Of a DNA stretch of 45,395 nucleotides, positions 23,837 through 31,892 are shown piece after piece. The notes under the pieces are model-generated. The model did not search any database and had not been told where the DNA came from. It saw only the letters and a program-made list of their open reading frames with translations. How positions within the stretch are numbered: the first letter of the stretch is position 1; the number at the start of each line of letters is the position of its first letter. Both the position numbers and the translations under genes were made by a program. Source of the DNA: Mesorhizobium_B sp964242945 (lineage in GTDB: Bacteria > Pseudomonadota > Alphaproteobacteria > Rhizobiales > Rhizobiaceae); assembly GCA_964242945.1 (NCBI GenBank), contig CAXTCF010000014.1, positions 1-45,395 of the forward strand, written 5' to 3'.

Positions 23837-24249
23837 TGTTCCTGATCGACACAAATGTCGTTTCCGAGTTGAGAAAGACGCAGAATGCCGACGGGAACGT
23901 GCTCCGTTGGGCGCAGCAGCAAGGAGCCAAGCAGCAGTTTCTTTCGGTGGTCACACTCCAGGAACTGCAATACGGCATCCTGCTGAAAACGCAGCGCGAT
24001 CAAGCGGACGGGGCAAAACTTTCGGTTTGGCTCCAACGCGACGTGATCCCGCGTTTCGCCGGACAGATTCTTCCCGTAGATGAACAGGTGGCGCTACAGG
24101 CTGCTGCTCTGCACGTTCCAAGACGCCGGCCTGAGCGAGACGCCTGGATAGCCGCGACGGCGCGTGTTCATCGATTGACTGTCGTCACGCGCAACGTGCG
24201 CGACTTCGCAGATGCAGGCGTCGAGATCGTCAATCCCTGGGATTTCTGA
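23836..24249 (+). CDS. PIN-domain toxin (VapC/FitB-like)
   Basis: A 137-residue PIN-domain ribonuclease toxin paired with a Phd-type antitoxin. Active-site acidic residues are visible: MFLIDTNVVSELRK (Asp5), VTLQELQYGIL (Glu near 40), RPERDAWIAATARVH (Asp near 99) and TRNVRDFADAGVEIVNPW (Asp near 120). The ATG at 23836 overlaps the antitoxin stop (TGATG); a TTG one codon earlier is possible. The overall pattern (ELQ-Y-G then D-W-IAATA) matches FitB-like VapC proteins. It is convergent with the next minus-strand gene, 3 nt away. Confidence 0.88.
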   Translation: MFLIDTNVVSELRKTQNADGNVLRWAQQQGAKQQFLSVVTLQELQYGILLKTQRDQADGAKLSVWLQRDVIPRFAGQILPVDEQVALQAAALHVPRRRPERDAWIAATARVHRLTVVTRNVRDFADAGVEIVNPWDF

Positions 24250-24252
24250 GGT

Positions 24253-24567
24253 TCAGCGCGCGCCAAGCCGCGCCAGCACCGCTTTCGGGATCGCATATTC
24301 CCGGATCACGTCCCCGTGCCGGCGTAAGCCGATCAGTTCGCGCTGGATGAAATAGGCATAGACGGCGTCCGCCGCGTCTTGCACCAGCGAGCGCCGCTGC
24401 GCTTCGTCGCCGCCATGCGCCGCGAGCCGCGCTAACGATGCCTCGACCAGCCGCCCCGCGCGGCCGAGCGATGTCGCTTTTTCCTGCGCGATCTCGTGCC
24501 CGAGCGCATCGAGAGCGGCCTCGCGCGGGTTGGTGGAGGAAAAGATGGAAGGGGGCCGAACACTCAT
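24253..24567 (-). CDS. Small conserved rhizobial protein (DUF6665-like)
   Basis: A 104-residue cytoplasmic protein that is mostly helical. MSVRPPSIFSSTNPREAALDALGHEIAQEKATSLGRAGRLVEASLARL is followed by a His/Gly turn and ADAVYAYFIQRELIGLRRHGDVIREYAIPKAVLARLG. It resembles short conserved proteins of Hyphomicrobiales (I recall DUF6665), with no known function. It begins 6 nt after the upstream ABC gene stop, on the same strand, so the two are almost certainly co-transcribed. The name is from memory and is not verified. Confidence 0.7.
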   Translation of the reverse strand: MSVRPPSIFSSTNPREAALDALGHEIAQEKATSLGRAGRLVEASLARLAAHGGDEAQRRSLVQDAADAVYAYFIQRELIGLRRHGDVIREYAIPKAVLARLGAR

Positions 24568-24573
24568 GAACGC

Positions 24574-26442
24574 CTATTCCGCAGCCAGGCTTTCCGGAAG
24601 GAAGCCGCCGGACTGCCGCTTCCAGAGCCGCGCATAGAGGCCGTTGCGGGCGACAAGCTCGTCATGCGTGCCCTGCTCCACGATGCGCCCGCCGTCCAGC
24701 ACGATCAGCCGGTCGAGCGCCGCGATGGTGGAAAGCCGGTGGGCGATGGCGATCACCGTCTTGCCGTTCATCAGTTCCGCGAGATTCTCCTGGATCGCGG
24801 CCTCCACGTCCGAGTCCAACGCCGACGTCGCCTCGTCCAGGATCAGGATCGGTGCGTCCTTGAGGAACACGCGGGCGATCGCCACGCGCTGCCGCTGGCC
24901 GCCCGAAAGCTTGACGCCGCGCTCGCCGACATAGGCGTCGTAGCCTTGGCGGTCCTTGTTGTCCTTGAGGTTCTGGATGAAGCCGTCGGCTTGCGCGCGG
25001 CGGGCCGCTGCTTCCACTTGCGCCTCCGAAGCATCCGGCGCGCCCAAGCGGATGTTATCCCTTAAGGAACGGTGAAACAGCGCCGTGTCCTGGCTGACCA
25101 CGCCGATCGCCCGGCGCAGCGAGTTTTGCGTGACCTCCGCGACGTTCTGGCCGTCGATGAGGATGCGCCCGCCTTCCAGGTCGTAGAGCCGCAGGATCAG
25201 GTTGACGAGCGTGGTCTTGCCCGCCCCCGAAGGCCCAACCAGCCCGACCTTCTCGCCCGGCTTGACGGTGAGGGTTATGCCGTCCAGCACGCCGGAACCC
25301 TTGCCGTAGTGGAACACCACGTTCTCCGCGCGGATCTCGCCGCCCGAAACCTGAAGCGCGCCGGCATCCGGCTTGTCCACGAGGCCGAGCGGCTGCGAGA
25401 TCAGCGCCTTGGAGTTTTCGAGCACGCCGAGGTTCCGCAGGATGCCGTTCAACTGCATCATCAGGCGTCCCAGCAGCATGTTGAGGCGCAGCACCAGCGA
25501 CAGCGTGAACGCCACCGCGCCGACCGTGATCGAGTTCTCCACCCACAGGAAGATGGCGAACGCCGCGATGGCTGAGATCATCACGCCGGACAGCGAAGTC
25601 AGCGCGATGCGCACGCTGCTCAGGCGCCGCGTGAAGGGCCGCAGCGCGTCGAGATAGATGTCGAAGCCGTTGCGGATGTAGCGGTCGTCGCCGTCGGCCG
25701 CGAACAGCTTCAGCGTCTGGATGTTGGAATAGGAATCGACGATGCGCCCGTTGATCATCGAGCCGGCTTCGGCGGTTGCCTCCGCGTTGCGCCGGACTTC
25801 CGGAAGGAAGCGCTTGGCCAGCAGCCCGAAGGCCGCGATCCAGATCACCACCAGCGCCGCCAGCCGCCAGTCCAGCCCGGCGACGAGGGCCAGCGTCGTC
25901 ACGGTATAGACGATCATGAACCAGACGACCTCGATGAAGCTCTCCATCAGGTCGCCGGTCGCCTGCCCCGCCTGCCAGACTTTTGTGGCGATGCGGCCGG
26001 CAAAATCGTTCTGGAAGAAGGCATAGGACTGGCGCGAGACGTGCCGGTGCGCCTGCCAGCGCACGAGGTTGTAGAAGCCCGGCGTGATCGTCTGCTCGTC
26101 CACCATGGCGGAAAGCGCCACGACCGCGGTGCGGATCACCAGCACCACGGCAAGCATGAACAGGAGTTCGCCGCCCGCGGCGTTCCAGAGCGCTTCCCAG
26201 GAGCGTTGAGCGGGCAGCCCATCCAGCACGTCCACCAGCCGCCCGACGAAGTAGAACAGCCCGGCCTCCACCAGCGGCGCGATGCCGCCGATGATCAGCA
26301 TGGCGAAGAAGGCCGACTTGGACTGCCCGACATAGTGCCAGAGAAAGCCGAACACCGTGTTCGGGGGCCTGAGATTGGCCGGTTCGCGAAACGGATCGAC
26401 CCAGCGCTCGAAGGCGCGGTAGAGGGGGCTGAACAAGGCCAT
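24574..26442 (-). CDS. ABC exporter half-transporter (ATP-binding/permease)
   Basis: A 622-residue fusion of one transmembrane domain (about 1-340, six helices) and one nucleotide-binding domain (about 360-600). NBD motifs in order: Walker A VGPSGAGKTTL, Q-loop VVSQDTALF, signature LSGGQRQRVAIARVFLKDAP, Walker B ILILDEATSALDSD and H-loop IAIAHRLSTIA. The MsbA-like layout suits an exporter of lipid or hydrophobic compounds; the substrate is unknown. A second, similar half-transporter lies 73 nt upstream on the same strand, so the two may form a heterodimer. Both NBDs keep the catalytic Glu after Walker B. The small gene at 24253 follows 6 nt later. Confidence 0.93.
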   Translation of the reverse strand: MALFSPLYRAFERWVDPFREPANLRPPNTVFGFLWHYVGQSKSAFFAMLIIGGIAPLVEAGLFYFVGRLVDVLDGLPAQRSWEALWNAAGGELLFMLAVVLVIRTAVVALSAMVDEQTITPGFYNLVRWQAHRHVSRQSYAFFQNDFAGRIATKVWQAGQATGDLMESFIEVVWFMIVYTVTTLALVAGLDWRLAALVVIWIAAFGLLAKRFLPEVRRNAEATAEAGSMINGRIVDSYSNIQTLKLFAADGDDRYIRNGFDIYLDALRPFTRRLSSVRIALTSLSGVMISAIAAFAIFLWVENSITVGAVAFTLSLVLRLNMLLGRLMMQLNGILRNLGVLENSKALISQPLGLVDKPDAGALQVSGGEIRAENVVFHYGKGSGVLDGITLTVKPGEKVGLVGPSGAGKTTLVNLILRLYDLEGGRILIDGQNVAEVTQNSLRRAIGVVSQDTALFHRSLRDNIRLGAPDASEAQVEAAARRAQADGFIQNLKDNKDRQGYDAYVGERGVKLSGGQRQRVAIARVFLKDAPILILDEATSALDSDVEAAIQENLAELMNGKTVIAIAHRLSTIAALDRLIVLDGGRIVEQGTHDELVARNGLYARLWKRQSGGFLPESLAAE

Positions 26443-26515
26443 CAGACGCGGTCCTGGAGGTGCGCGCGAGATGAGCGCTCCGGGCTTTCGCGCCGTGCAG
26501 AATAGAACACCTCCC

Positions 26516-28417
26516 TCACTCCGCAGCCTCCTCGCGGATCGTTTCCCGCGTCAGGCTCTGCGCCACGCCGTGCGGTTCCGGCTCGAACTCGTCGTGCAGG
26601 AGGAAGCCGCCGGACTGGCGCGCCCAAAGCTGGGCGTAGAGGCCGCCGGCCGCAACGAGTTCCTCATGCGCGCCCTGCTCGATGATGCGGCCCTTGTCCA
26701 TGACGACGAGGCGGTCCATCGCAGCGATGGTGGAAAGGCGGTGCGCGATGGCGATCACCGTCTTGCCCTCCATCAGGCGGTAAAGGTTTTCCTGAATCGC
26801 CGCCTCCACCTCCGAGTCGAGCGCCGAGGTCGCCTCGTCCAAGATCAGGATCGGCGCGTCCTTGAGCATCACGCGGGCAATCGCGATGCGCTGGCGCTGG
26901 CCGCCCGAAAGCTTGACGCCGCGCTCGCCCACATGGGCGTCGAAACCCCGGCGCCCCTGGAGGTCGGACAATCCGCCGATGAAGTCGAGCGCTTCGGCCC
27001 GGCGCGCGGCCTCGATCATCATCGCCTCGTCGGCATCGGGGCGGCCGTAGAGGATGTTCTCCGCCACCGAGCGGTGCAGCAGCGAGGTGTCCTGCGTCAC
27101 AACGCCGATCTTCTCGCGCAAGCTATCCTGATCGACCGCCGAAATGTCCTGCCCGTCGATTCTAATCACACCATCGTCGATGTCGTAGAAGCGCAGCAGC
27201 AGGTTGACCAGCGTCGATTTGCCCGCGCCGGAGCGGCCGACGACGCCGACCTTCTCGCCGGGTTTCACGGTCAGCGACAGGTTGCCGATCACGCTCTTTT
27301 CCGGCCCGTAGCGGAAGCCGACATGGTCGAACTCGATGCGCCCCTGCCGCACGACGAGCCGCTTGGAGTCCGGCCGGTCCTCGACCAGCCGCGGCATGGA
27401 AATGGAACTGATGCCGTCCTGCACCGTGCCGACGTTCTCGAACAGGCCGGACATCTCCCACATGATCCACTGCGACATGCCCCAAAGGCGCAAAACGATG
27501 CCCAGCGCCACGGCCACCGCCCCGATGCTGACCGCCTCGGAAAGCCAAAGCTGGATCGCCAGCGCACCGACGGAAGCCAGCAGCAGCGCGTTCAGGCAGT
27601 AGAGCGAGACGTAGAGCTGCGTGACCAGCCGCATCGAGTTGTACACGGTGTCCAGGAACAGGCCCATGCCCTCGCGGGCATAGGACGACTCCCGCTTCGC
27701 ATGAGAGAAAAGCTTCACCGTCTGGATGTTCGTATAGGAATCGACCACGCGCCCCGTCATGGTCGAGCGCGCATCGGCCTGGGCCTCACCCACTTTCCCA
27801 AGGCGCGGGATGTAGTAGGTGAGCAGCAGCGCGTAAGCTGCCACCCAGCCGAGGAAAGGCAGCGCCAGCCGCCAGTCGGCCGAGCCTACGATCACCAGCG
27901 CGCCGATGAAATAGACGGTGACGTAGTTCAGCACGTCGATCAGCTTGATCACGCATTCGCGCACGGCGAGCGCCGTCTGCATCAGCTTGGTCGCGATGCG
28001 TCCGGCGAACTCGTCCTGATAGAAGGTCATGGACTGCTTGAGCAGATAGCGGTGCACCTGCCAGCGGATGCGCATGGGGTAGTTGCCCATCAGCGTCTGA
28101 TGGGTAAGCAGCGCATGGACCAGCACGGCGGCCGGGAGGCCGAGCAGGATGACCAGAGCCATGCCGGCCAGATGCCAGCCCTCGTTCTGGAGGAAGGTTT
28201 CGCGGTTCTGCGCCGAAAGCCAGTCCACCACGGAGCCGAGAAAGCCGAACAGCCATACCTCGGTGACCGCGATGGCCGACATCAGCGCCGCCGTCACCAG
28301 GATCAGCGGCCAGGCGCCGCGCGTGTAGAACAGGCAAAAGCCGACCAGCGTGCGCGGCGGCTCGACGGGCTCTTCCGGCGGAAACGGCTGAAGGCGGGAC
28401 TCGAACCAGCGGAACAT
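26516..28417 (-). CDS. ABC exporter half-transporter (ATP-binding/permease), second of a tandem pair
   Basis: A 633-residue TMD-NBD fusion. The N-terminal MFRWFESRLQPFPPEEPVEPP is followed by six predicted helices. NBD motifs are VGRSGAGKSTL (Walker A), VVTQDTSLL (Q-loop), LSGGQRQRIAIARVMLKDAP, ILILDEATSALDSE and IAIAHRLSTIA. It is clearly paralogous to the downstream half-transporter (same NBD motif wording; both TMDs share QSxxFxQxxFAGRIATK). This suggests duplication and possibly a heterodimeric exporter. The ATG at 28417 starts a transcript whose promoter should lie in 28418-28679; no clear boxes were found there. Confidence 0.93.
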   Translation of the reverse strand: MFRWFESRLQPFPPEEPVEPPRTLVGFCLFYTRGAWPLILVTAALMSAIAVTEVWLFGFLGSVVDWLSAQNRETFLQNEGWHLAGMALVILLGLPAAVLVHALLTHQTLMGNYPMRIRWQVHRYLLKQSMTFYQDEFAGRIATKLMQTALAVRECVIKLIDVLNYVTVYFIGALVIVGSADWRLALPFLGWVAAYALLLTYYIPRLGKVGEAQADARSTMTGRVVDSYTNIQTVKLFSHAKRESSYAREGMGLFLDTVYNSMRLVTQLYVSLYCLNALLLASVGALAIQLWLSEAVSIGAVAVALGIVLRLWGMSQWIMWEMSGLFENVGTVQDGISSISMPRLVEDRPDSKRLVVRQGRIEFDHVGFRYGPEKSVIGNLSLTVKPGEKVGVVGRSGAGKSTLVNLLLRFYDIDDGVIRIDGQDISAVDQDSLREKIGVVTQDTSLLHRSVAENILYGRPDADEAMMIEAARRAEALDFIGGLSDLQGRRGFDAHVGERGVKLSGGQRQRIAIARVMLKDAPILILDEATSALDSEVEAAIQENLYRLMEGKTVIAIAHRLSTIAAMDRLVVMDKGRIIEQGAHEELVAAGGLYAQLWARQSGGFLLHDEFEPEPHGVAQSLTRETIREEAAE

Positions 28418-28679
28418 CTTGGGTTGGAACCTTCAGAAACGGGCGGTAAGTGCTGCCCGCGAAGGCTTCTGGCTGGAGTCGCGACGGCTGGCAGGCGCGG
28501 CACGCTTCGGCTGAGGCAGCGAAGCGGCACCAGCATGAGATAAGGCCGCGGGGCGCCGATGGAAAGGGCGGCACGCGTCCACGGCAGCATGCCGCATCTC
28601 TGCTATGCCGTCGGTTGAGTTTCCAGAGCCGCCAGCGTTCTGGAACCGGCACTCGCCCTCCCACGCATATGGACAACCC
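28418..28679. other. Divergent intergenic region between ABC transporter and trmL
   Basis: These 262 bases separate two genes transcribed away from each other and must hold both promoters. No convincing ORF, RNA or -35/-10 pair was found. Confidence 0.4.
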
Positions 28680-29138
28680 ATGCACGCCCTGCGCATCGCC
28701 CTGTTCCAGCCCGACATCGCAGGCAACACCGGCGCGATCCTGCGGCTCGGCGCCTGTCTCGGCATCACCGTGGACGTGATCGGCCCGGCGGGCTTCGACT
28801 TCTCCGACCGGGCGCTGAAGCGCGCGGGCATGGACTATCTAGAGACGGCGGCGCTCAAGCGGCACACCGACTGGCCCGCTTTTGAAGCGTGGCGGCGTGG
28901 AGAAGACAGGCGTAGCGTGCTCTTCACGACCAAAGCCGCCCTGCCCTACACCGATTTCCCCTTCGCGCCGGACGACATCCTGCTGTTCGGCCGCGAATCG
29001 GCGGGCGTACCGTCTCATGTCCACGAAACTGCGGATGCGCGCGTGACGATACCGATGTCAGGCGGCGGGCGCAGCCTGAATCTGGCGATGAGCGCCGCGA
29101 TGGCCGCAGGCGAGGCACTGCGCCAGTTCCGCCTTTGA
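28680..29138 (+). CDS. trmL: tRNA (cytidine/uridine-2'-O-)-methyltransferase TrmL
   Basis: A 152-residue SPOUT-fold enzyme that methylates the wobble base 34 ribose of tRNA-Leu (CmAA and cmnm5UmAA) using SAM. Typical motifs are IALFQPDIAGNTGAILRLGACLG (residues 6-28), LLFGRESAGVPS (knot loop) and VTIPMSGGGRSLNLAMSAAMAAGEALRQ at the C-terminus. The length suits the minimal TrmL. ATG 28680 is chosen because the MHALRIALFQPD start matches the family; the in-frame extension to 28605 is not conserved in type. Confidence 0.95.
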   Translation: MHALRIALFQPDIAGNTGAILRLGACLGITVDVIGPAGFDFSDRALKRAGMDYLETAALKRHTDWPAFEAWRRGEDRRSVLFTTKAALPYTDFPFAPDDILLFGRESAGVPSHVHETADARVTIPMSGGGRSLNLAMSAAMAAGEALRQFRL

Positions 29139-29215
29139 CAGCAGTCCAGTCGTACCGTTTGCAGATCGCAGGCGTTCATGCATTATGGAATTTATACTTC
29201 GGATTCCATAGGCTG

Positions 29216-30382
29216 ATGCTTACCGCAATCAAAAATCTAATAAACGGGTCAATCTTTATCATTGCGCTGTTTGCTGTAGCCGCAACAGGTTTTTGGCTGT
29301 GGGAGCATAATCGGGCTTATTATTTGGTGGTGAGCGAGCAAAATGAAGAAACAAAGCGGTGCGCATCATTCAAACCGGAAGTCTTCAATCGAACTTTGCT
29401 TGAGGCCTTGACCGCAAATGCTTTAGAAAGTATTTTACCGCCGAAGCTTAGTCACTTCAACGACGCTCCGCCTAACAGCGTGCTTGCGAATGGCATCAAA
29501 ATCCTATCTGACCAGAATGCTCTCACTAAAGGCTTCTATCAGAGCGGACTCCTTGATAGGAACATCACTCAAATTAAGGTGCTCTATGGCTTCGATAAAG
29601 AGTGCCGTCTCACCAATCTGAGAGTCGCTTCTGGTTCCAAAAATTTCTCTTTCATTGTTTCCGATAAAAGTACGTTTGGAGAACTATCCCGCAGCATTGT
29701 CGAACATACAGACCAGTTCTACTTTATCAGGAAGTCCGTTGAACGCCAACCTTCTTATGCGCGAGGGTTGGCTTTAGCAAAAGTTCTGCAAGGTTCCTAC
29801 CCAGCCCACTATGCCAATCTTGTCGCCATCTCCTACATGCTCGAAGCGCGGCAGTTGCCCGATGCGGCACTGAAACGGGAGAAATACGCGCTTGCTATAG
29901 CTTGGTTTGACCGTTCGCTGGCTTATGACAGAAGCTTCATGCCGGCTATAATCAACCGCACGCAAGCACGCATTCGTCAGAGCCAGTACTCGGCAACCTC
30001 CTATGACGAGGCGATTCGAGAGATCATGCGGGCATATTTCATTTACGGCAATGTCGGCTATCTACCTGCCGCGGCTGTAGTATTGCGGGAAATAATAGCC
30101 ACCAAAGAACGCAGCGGCTTGCAGAAGGCCGCATCGGAATTGCAACTTGCCCAGTCCGTGCTTGAAACTGAAATCCGCTTGGCAGGCCCGTCCCGAACCT
30201 CACTTGATACGCTCTATGACGTGTATGTCCGCCGGGCGGAAGTGGAACGCGTTGCCGGCCATGCCGATGAGGCTGCAAACTTGTCCCGATTAGGAAGGGA
30301 AACTTTCGAGATGGTTGCAGCGCTGGATGTTGACGCAAAAACCAATCCAATCAATCGCTTGTTGCAAGGCGGCGGATGGTGA
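29216..30382 (+). CDS. AT-rich orphan: membrane-anchored protein with helical repeats
   Basis: A 388-residue protein that I do not recognise. A single N-terminal transmembrane segment (NGSIFIIALFAVAATGFWLWEH, about 10-31) precedes a large, probably periplasmic region. The second half has TPR-like helical stretches (LAIAWFDRSLAYDRSFMPAIINRTQARIRQSQYSATSYDEAIREIMRAYFIYG, then RAEVERVAGHADEAANLSRLGRETFEMV), suggesting protein-protein contact. Base composition is strikingly AT-richer than the flanking genes, with codons such as TTA, ATA and AAA, which points to transfer or an orphan gene. The start at ATG 29216 is preferred; an in-frame TTG at 29135 would overlap trmL. Its end overlaps the opposite-strand gene by 32 bases. 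Confidence 0.7.
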   Translation: MLTAIKNLINGSIFIIALFAVAATGFWLWEHNRAYYLVVSEQNEETKRCASFKPEVFNRTLLEALTANALESILPPKLSHFNDAPPNSVLANGIKILSDQNALTKGFYQSGLLDRNITQIKVLYGFDKECRLTNLRVASGSKNFSFIVSDKSTFGELSRSIVEHTDQFYFIRKSVERQPSYARGLALAKVLQGSYPAHYANLVAISYMLEARQLPDAALKREKYALAIAWFDRSLAYDRSFMPAIINRTQARIRQSQYSATSYDEAIREIMRAYFIYGNVGYLPAAAVVLREIIATKERSGLQKAASELQLAQSVLETEIRLAGPSRTSLDTLYDVYVRRAEVERVAGHADEAANLSRLGRETFEMVAALDVDAKTNPINRLLQGGGW

Positions 30383-30611
30383 ACTCGATCACGTCGTCGG
30401 GTTTTTCCGCCCAGCTTTCGATCGTCGTCCAATAGGCCTGCTTAGGGAAGCGCTCGAACCACTCGCGCGCCTTCGTCCGTGCTTCGTCACGCGGCAGCAC
30501 GAAGGTTTCGCGCAAGAAACCGTCGCGCGTTTGTTCCATCCGCGCCCGCAGCGTATCGAGCGGCGGCCGCTTCGGCGGTGTGCTGGCGCCTTGACCCTTC
30601 ATGGCTCTCAT
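30351..30611 (-). CDS. Small conserved hypothetical protein (86 residues)
   Basis: An 86-residue soluble protein. A basic, Pro-rich N-terminus (KGQGASTPPKRPPLDTLRA) is followed by an amphipathic helical core (MEQTRDGFLRETFVLPRDEARTKAREWFERFPKQAYWTTIESW, about 25-67). The core WFERFPK-AYW is reminiscent of short conserved proteins seen beside hemF in Rhizobiales; no function is known. The start is ATG at 30611; an ATG at 30602 (MKGQGAS) is nearly as good. It is divergent from hemF (82 nt) and convergent with the AT-rich orphan, overlapping its end at 30351-30382. A longer reading frame on this strand is only the shadow of hemF. Confidence 0.7.
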   Translation of the reverse strand: MRAMKGQGASTPPKRPPLDTLRARMEQTRDGFLRETFVLPRDEARTKAREWFERFPKQAYWTTIESWAEKPDDVIEFTIRRLATSD

Positions 30612-30693
30612 ATAGGGAGTCATCCGCAGAAATTCGATCGTTCCGCGGTCGCGCGAGAGCGCAGCCGCGCAAGTTTTCCGGAGCTTTCCGCCC

Positions 30694-31599
30694 ATGGAAA
30701 GGCCAACGCTGCCCCGCGGCCTGCCGCCCGACATCGAGGACCGCAAGGACCGCGCGCGAAGCTGGTTCGAAGGCTTGCGCGACCGCCTCTGCCTGGCCTT
30801 CGAGGCGCTGGAGAACGAGGCGCGGGCCGAAGGCGCGCCTGGGCATTTTACGAAGACGCCCTGGGCGCGCGACGAAGGCCGCGGCGGGGGCGGCACGATG
30901 GCGGTCATGCACGGCCGCGTGTTCGAGAAGATCGGGGTGCACACCTCCACCGTCCACGGCGAGTTCTCGCCGGAGTTCCGCAAGGCCATGCCGGGCGCGG
31001 ACGAGGACCCGCGCTTCTGGGCCAGCGGCATCTCGCTGATCGCGCACCCCTGCAACCCCAACGTTCCCGCCGTCCATATGAACACGCGCATGGTGGTGAC
31101 GACAAGCTGGTGGTTCGGCGGCGGCGCCGACCTGACCCCGGTTCTGGACGCCCGCCGCACGCCGGACGACCCCGACGCCCAAGATTTCCACAAGGCGCTG
31201 CGTTTCGCCTGCTCGAAGCACCCACAGGTCGCCGACTACGACAGGTTCACGGCGTGGTGCGAAGACTACTTCTTCCTGCCCCACCGCAACGAGCCGCGCG
31301 GCGTGGGCGGTATCTTCTTCGACTGGCTGCACCCCGACGCGGGCCACGGCGGCTGGGAAGCCGCGCTCAGCTTCGTCGAGGACGTAGGCCGCGCTTTCGC
31401 GGTGATCTACCCGCTGCTGGTGCGCCGGAATTTCGGCAAGGCCTGGGACGAAGCGGCGCGCGAGGAGCAGCTTGTGCGGCGGGGCCGCTACGTCGAGTTC
31501 AACCTGCTCTACGACCGCGGCACCATCTTCGGCCTGAAGACCGGCGGCCACGTGCCGGCGATCCTGTCCTCGCTGCCGCCCCTGGTGCGCTGGCCCTAA
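30694..31599 (+). CDS. hemF: Oxygen-dependent coproporphyrinogen III oxidase
   Basis: A 301-residue aerobic enzyme of heme biosynthesis, which converts coproporphyrinogen III to protoporphyrinogen IX using O2 in the cytoplasm. The family markers are clear: GGGGTMAVMHGRVFEKIGVHTSTVHGEF, SLIAHPCNPNVPAVHMNTRMVVTT, WWFGGGADLTPVL, YFFLPHRNEPRGVGGIFFDWL and GRYVEFNLLYDRGTIFGLKTGG. The length is normal (about 300). The ATG at 30694 starts just before the conserved RARSWFEGLRDRLC. It is convergent with murB and interrupts what is usually the ddl-ftsQAZ end of the dcw cluster. Confidence 0.97.
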   Translation: MERPTLPRGLPPDIEDRKDRARSWFEGLRDRLCLAFEALENEARAEGAPGHFTKTPWARDEGRGGGGTMAVMHGRVFEKIGVHTSTVHGEFSPEFRKAMPGADEDPRFWASGISLIAHPCNPNVPAVHMNTRMVVTTSWWFGGGADLTPVLDARRTPDDPDAQDFHKALRFACSKHPQVADYDRFTAWCEDYFFLPHRNEPRGVGGIFFDWLHPDAGHGGWEAALSFVEDVGRAFAVIYPLLVRRNFGKAWDEAAREEQLVRRGRYVEFNLLYDRGTIFGLKTGGHVPAILSSLPPLVRWP

Positions 31600-31702
31600 G
31601 GCCTGCGGCATCGGGGCAACCCGCAAACAGCCTTGCACGTTGCTTCCCACATAAAGAGCAGGCCCGGCGAGAACCGGCCGCAAGCGGAAGTGGAGGAAAC
31701 GG

Positions 31703-31892
31703 ATGAAAGAGTTCGACTGCGGCGCCCTGGTGCCCGGCTGCACGTGGCGCGCGCCACGAGACGGAAGCCGAAGTGATGCGCGCCGCGGCCCGGCACCTGC
31801 GGGAGACCCACGGCGAGATGACGATGCGCGAGCACACCGTGGACGCCATCCGCTCCCGCATCGAGACCGTCCGATGCTCTAGAGCCAGCTAG
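31703..31892 (+). pseudogene. Frameshifted DUF1059 family gene
   Basis: The start MKEFDCGALVPGCTWRA (from ATG 31703, with GGAGG at 31692-31696) matches the N-terminus of DUF1059 proteins. After the TGG CGC GCG at 31745-31753 the frame changes: the family-like continuation HETEAEVMRAAARHLRETHG and MTMREHTVDAIRSRIETV is read from 31755 in the +1 frame, ending at the TAG 31890-31892. An apparent loss of 2 nt in the GC repeat explains the break. The unshifted frame gives a 59-residue protein ending at 31882. The intact protein would be about 60 residues. A sequencing error is possible. Confidence 0.75.

Noticed and set aside
28386..28412. tRNA-like T-arm sequence GGTTCGAGTCCCGCC on the minus strand
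   Set aside because: It encodes the N-terminus of the second ABC half-transporter (WFESRLQ), and no acceptor, D-arm or anticodon arm surrounds it.
26471..28543. Plus-strand reading frame of 690 codons over the ABC transporter
   Set aside because: Opposite to a gene with unmistakable ABC motifs; composition is rich in Arg, His, Asp and Gln as expected for antisense translation.
30612..31193. Long minus-strand extension of the 86-residue gene through hemF
   Set aside because: The extra sequence is antisense to hemF and lacks family character; the conserved-looking part begins near 30611.
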